DNA of 8,420 bases from Planctomycetota bacterium (lineage in GTDB: Bacteria; Planctomycetota; UBA11346). Numbering within the stretch: the stretch's first letter is position 1; every line of letters begins with the position of its first letter. The notes beneath the pieces were generated by a model that worked only from the letters and a program-made list of their open reading frames with translations, ran no database searches and was not told where the DNA came from. The stretch is taken from the NCBI GenBank assembly GCA_007131555.1, contig SLQH01000194.1, positions 1 through 8,420 on the forward strand, given 5' to 3'. Shown here in pieces: positions 6,611 through 8,420 of this stretch. Position numbers and translations under genes: made by a program.

Positions 6611-7876
6611 GTGCATATGCTGGACATGATGTCGCGTCCTCGCCCACTGCTGATCCTGGTCTGCTGCCTGGCCCTGATGATCGACCTGCACGGGGCTGAT
6701 GATAGCGCCGTCACCAGGGCCGATTCGGGGCCACTGCCGGTCCATCTGTTCTATTCCCCCGGCTGTCGCGGCTGTGCCCAGGTGATCGCGGCGATGCGCC
6801 GGGCCGAGGAGCGTTTTGGCGAAGCCATCGCTGTTGACTGGCGCGATACCAGTCGTGATCCAACCGCCATCCGCAGCCTGAGCAGCATGCTCAGGCGCTA
6901 TCGCTATGAAGGCCTGACACCGCCATCGCTCAACGTCTTCACTCCGCGTCGCCATCTGGCTGGGCCGGAGCAGATCATCGCCGATCTGGAATCGACCATC
7001 GCCGCTGAGCTGGCCGAACGAAGCGCAGCCGACGATGGACCAAGGCCCGACGATGCTGCGCTGCCCCCCGATGACGGTGCCGAGGACGAGCGCAACCTGC
7101 TCGGCTGGACGGCAATCACCGTGGCGGCCCTGGTCGACAGCGTCAATCCCTGCGCCTTTGCCACCATCGTCATGCTGATCTCAATGCTGGGGATGGCCGG
7201 TCGGCGACGACGCGACATCCTTCTGGCCGGAGCCGGCTTCACCCTGGGAGTATTCCTAGCCTATCTGGCCATCGGTCTGGTGCTGTTCAGCATCCTTCAG
7301 CAATTGCAAAGCTTTTATGTGATCGCCGACCTGATCATGTGGCTGGCCTTCCTGCTATGTCTGGCTGGGGCCACCCTGTGCCTGTGGGACGCCTCCCTGT
7401 CCTGGCGTGGACGGCCGGCCGAGGAATCACTGATGAAGGTCCCCACCGCCCTGCGCCGCCGTATCAACGCCTGGCTGCGGGCTGGGGTCCACACCCGGAT
7501 CATCATCCTGGGATCCTTCGGAGCCGGACTGGTGGTCTCTTTGCTGGAGAGTCTGTGCACCGGCCAGATCTACTTCCCCATTATCGCCCGCCTGGTGCGC
7601 CAGGGCGATCTCACGGCGATCATCATGCTGCTGTGGTACAATGTCCTGTTCGTGCTGCCGATCATCGTCATCGTGATCCTGACCTGGGCTGGCATGGGCA
7701 ACCAGCAATTGATTGCCTTCGGGCGCCGTTCCTGGGGCCGGGTCAAGCTGCTGCTGGTGGCGGCCTTCCTGCTTATGGCGTGGTGGATGAGCCAGGATGG
7801 CAATCTGGTCTGGCCACCGGGCTGGCGAGGCGATCCACCCCCGCAGAGCACGATCCCCAGACCCGCTGGGGATTGA
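6611..7876 (+). CDS. Thioredoxin-like domain fused to CcdA/DsbD-type transmembrane thiol-disulfide transporter
   Basis: Probable membrane protein that moves reducing equivalents from cytoplasmic thioredoxin to the cell exterior, as CcdA and DsbD do for cytochrome c assembly or disulfide repair. Numbering from the GTG at 6611: signal-type hydrophobic segment (about 11-26); thioredoxin-like domain with CRGC at 52-55 after FYSPG, and a TPP (103-105) at the expected cis-Pro position; acidic linker (about 135-162); then about six membrane helices (165-194, 204-228, 236-258, 296-314, 334-360, 378-392). The two transport cysteines of the family are present: C181 in DSVNPC and C316 in LLESLCTGQ. The thioredoxin domain is N-terminal, the reverse of DsbD, where it is C-terminal. 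ATGs at 6617, 6626 and 6629 are alternative starts; no ribosome site favours one. It stands 211 bases from the kinase operon, so it is probably a separate unit. Confidence 0.9.
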   Translation: MHMLDMMSRPRPLLILVCCLALMIDLHGADDSAVTRADSGPLPVHLFYSPGCRGCAQVIAAMRRAEERFGEAIAVDWRDTSRDPTAIRSLSSMLRRYRYEGLTPPSLNVFTPRRHLAGPEQIIADLESTIAAELAERSAADDGPRPDDAALPPDDGAEDERNLLGWTAITVAALVDSVNPCAFATIVMLISMLGMAGRRRRDILLAGAGFTLGVFLAYLAIGLVLFSILQQLQSFYVIADLIMWLAFLLCLAGATLCLWDASLSWRGRPAEESLMKVPTALRRRINAWLRAGVHTRIIILGSFGAGLVVSLLESLCTGQIYFPIIARLVRQGDLTAIIMLLWYNVLFVLPIIVIVILTWAGMGNQQLIAFGRRSWGRVKLLLVAAFLLMAWWMSQDGNLVWPPGWRGDPPPQSTIPRPAGD

Positions 7877-7877
7877 A

Positions 7878-7903
7878 AGGGCGCCTGGCGTTTCTGGCGC
7901 TCT
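7878..7903 (+). terminator. Hairpin right after the CcdA-like gene
   Basis: AGGGCGCC (7878-7885) pairs with GGCGCTCT (7896-7903), 8 bp with one G-T wobble and a 10-base loop, starting one base after the stop codon. A second perfect hairpin follows at once (7905-7920). There is no T-run. The position suits a 3' end structure, but the sequence also belongs to the 9-nt phased repeat material. Confidence 0.35.
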
Positions 7904-8038
7904 TGGCATGAGACCATGCCGGAAGACCTCACGCCCGCTGCGCTCAAGAGCGCAGAGATCGCCAAGGGAAAGCCAGACCTCCGCCGTCTTGCCTCTTCCG
8001 CCGCCCGCAGGGCCTCTGCGCTCTCCGCGATCTCTGCG
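7886..8038. repeat. Three clusters of 9-nt phased GCG motifs, one of them inverted
   Basis: Plus strand: TGGCG, TGGCG, TGGCA at 7886, 7895 and 7904. Minus strand: TTGGCG, TCTGCG, TTGAGC read from 7965, 7956 and 7947. Plus strand again: TCTGCG, TCCGCG, TCTGCG at 8015, 8024 and 8033. In every cluster the step is exactly 9 nt. The second and third clusters share a perfect inverted 12-mer (7951-7962 with 8027-8038). CTGCGCTC-aa-GAGCGCAG (7938-7955) adds a perfect 8-bp local hairpin with a 2-base loop. From memory, phased GCG runs ending in GTGAAA or similar are common dispersed intergenic repeats in several phyla; no search was made. Confidence 0.5.
7905..7920 (+). repeat. Short perfect hairpin GGCATG-AGAC-CATGCC
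   Basis: A 6-bp perfect stem with a 4-base loop lies one base downstream of the previous hairpin. Together they form a tandem hairpin pair behind the CcdA-like gene, perhaps a bipartite terminator or RNA stabiliser. Confidence 0.35.
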
Positions 8039-8066
8039 TGAAATCATGCCCCAAGCCGCATTATTA

Positions 8067-8092
8067 CCCGGAGTACCGGGCCTTGGCCCGCG
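8067..8092 (+). repeat. Left arm of a 26-bp inverted repeat (25/26 match to 8278-8303)
   Basis: This arm is the reverse complement of 8278-8303 with one mismatch (A at 8074 against G at 8296). The inner 17 bases (8076-8092) match perfectly. The arm itself contains a CCCGG-AGTA-CCGGG hairpin and the near-palindrome GGGCCTTGGCCC, so it has the make-up of a REP-type palindromic unit. A further local stem, GCCCGC (8086-8091) with GCGGGC (8100-8105), overlaps its end. Confidence 0.6.
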
Positions 8093-8277
8093 TACATTGG
8101 CGGGCGGAGGATTGTGAGACGGATATGGGCCAGGGTGGCGGCACCATCGTTGTCTCTCGCTTGCGCTCATCATCGCCATGAATGATCACGAGTTGCGGGA
8201 TCTACAGGCCGTTTCACGGGCATCATGCCGACGTCCAAGCCGGCTCTTGGCGAAGGCATGAACACCGCGCGTTGGCA

Positions 8278-8303
8278 CGCGGGCCAAGGCCCGGTGCTCC
8301 GGG
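8278..8303 (-). repeat. Right arm of a 26-bp inverted repeat (25/26 match to 8067-8092)
   Basis: This is the second copy, in opposite orientation, 185 bp from the first. Similarity falls off quickly on both sides of the arms. That fits two REP-like units head to head, or the ends of a short non-coding mobile element of about 237 bp. No transposase or target duplication is visible here. Confidence 0.6.
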
Positions 8304-8420
8304 GTGGTTGTGTGATGGGCGGTGGTTTTTGGCGAGTCCGAGGCTTGGGTCTATCATGCACGGCAATCTGGCTGCGGTGATCCTTGCCAGGCACAAAAGC
8401 TCCGTATTCACCACAAAGCC

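Larger units (their letters stand above)
7877..8420. other. Gene-free repeat-rich intergenic region to the right edge
   Basis: No frame here looks like a gene. The open frames are short (at most about 106 codons), overlap the repeats and show no domain or signal peptide. The region holds the tandem hairpins, the 9-nt phased clusters and the 26-bp inverted repeat listed separately. The stretch between the inverted arms (8093-8277) shows nothing I recognise. At the right edge the minus strand reads CTTTGTGGTGAATA, which resembles the tail of another dispersed repeat cut by the window end. Confidence 0.6.

Noticed and set aside
7938..8038. Possible CRISPR array or tRNA from the repeated and paired segments
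   Set aside because: Repeats are 5-8 bases at a 9-nt step with no spacers, and the stems do not form a cloverleaf, so neither call fits.
7797..8117. 106-codon plus-strand frame after the CcdA-like gene
   Set aside because: It runs through hairpins and repeats and is Arg/Ser/Pro-rich. Repeat-derived openness is the simpler explanation.
7427..8179. 250-codon minus-strand frame across the CcdA 3' end and the intergenic repeats
   Set aside because: Half is antisense to membrane helices and half runs through the phased repeats. Composition is Arg/Pro/Gly-rich and no domain is visible.
8178..8261. 27-codon plus-strand frame starting MNDHELRDLQ
   Set aside because: It reads like protein at first but stops after 27 codons with no ribosome site and no known small protein match that I recognise.
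8170..8414. Short minus-strand frames of 74 and 63 codons near the right edge
   Set aside because: They cover the right arm of the inverted repeat, overlap each other in different phases and have no recognisable motif. A degraded gene cannot be excluded but is not supported.

Overview
The window looks like chromosomal DNA from a high-GC bacterium, most likely of the PVC group (Planctomycetota, Lentisphaerota, Verrucomicrobiota or Chlamydiota). The reasons are three Hanks-type Ser/Thr kinases side by side, two kinases with a DWG tripeptide in place of DFG (remembered from chlamydial PknD and planctomycete kinases), a kinase fused to a DUF1566-type domain, and no clear Shine-Dalgarno sites at the starts. 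The taxonomic call is inference from gene content, not from a marker gene.

Layout: (1) The minus strand from the left edge to about 1253 holds a classical soluble-looking Ser/Thr kinase (K1), cut by the left edge before its stop codon. (2) About 1254-1540 is a divergent intergenic region of lower GC with operator-like symmetry. (3) 1541-3238 and 3238-6399 on the plus strand are two paralogous transmembrane kinases (K2 and K3), overlapping by one base (TGATG), so one operon with probable translational coupling. Both have a cytoplasmic DWG kinase domain, a helical linker, one membrane segment and a coiled coil. K3 alone continues into about five degenerate helical repeats and a C-terminal DUF1566/Lcl-type domain. 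(4) 6400-6610 is a spacer with a hairpin and a short direct repeat. (5) 6611-7876 on the plus strand is a secreted thioredoxin-like domain fused to a six-helix CcdA/DsbD-type membrane thiol transporter. (6) 7877-8420 carries no convincing gene. It holds tandem hairpins, three motif triplets phased at 9 nt, and a 26-bp inverted repeat (25/26) about 185 bp apart; this looks like dispersed intergenic repeat material.

How the genes may work together (inference): K2 and K3 look like a two-kinase membrane unit in which K3 carries the outside sensor or ligand domain and K2 has only an outside coiled coil, so they could pair through their coiled coils. The divergent K1 has a disordered acidic tail with two TxxD motifs, the type of phospho-site FHA domains bind, and could be a cytoplasmic partner. 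The thioredoxin-CcdA gene has its own spacer and hairpins on both sides, and nothing in the sequence ties it functionally to the kinases.
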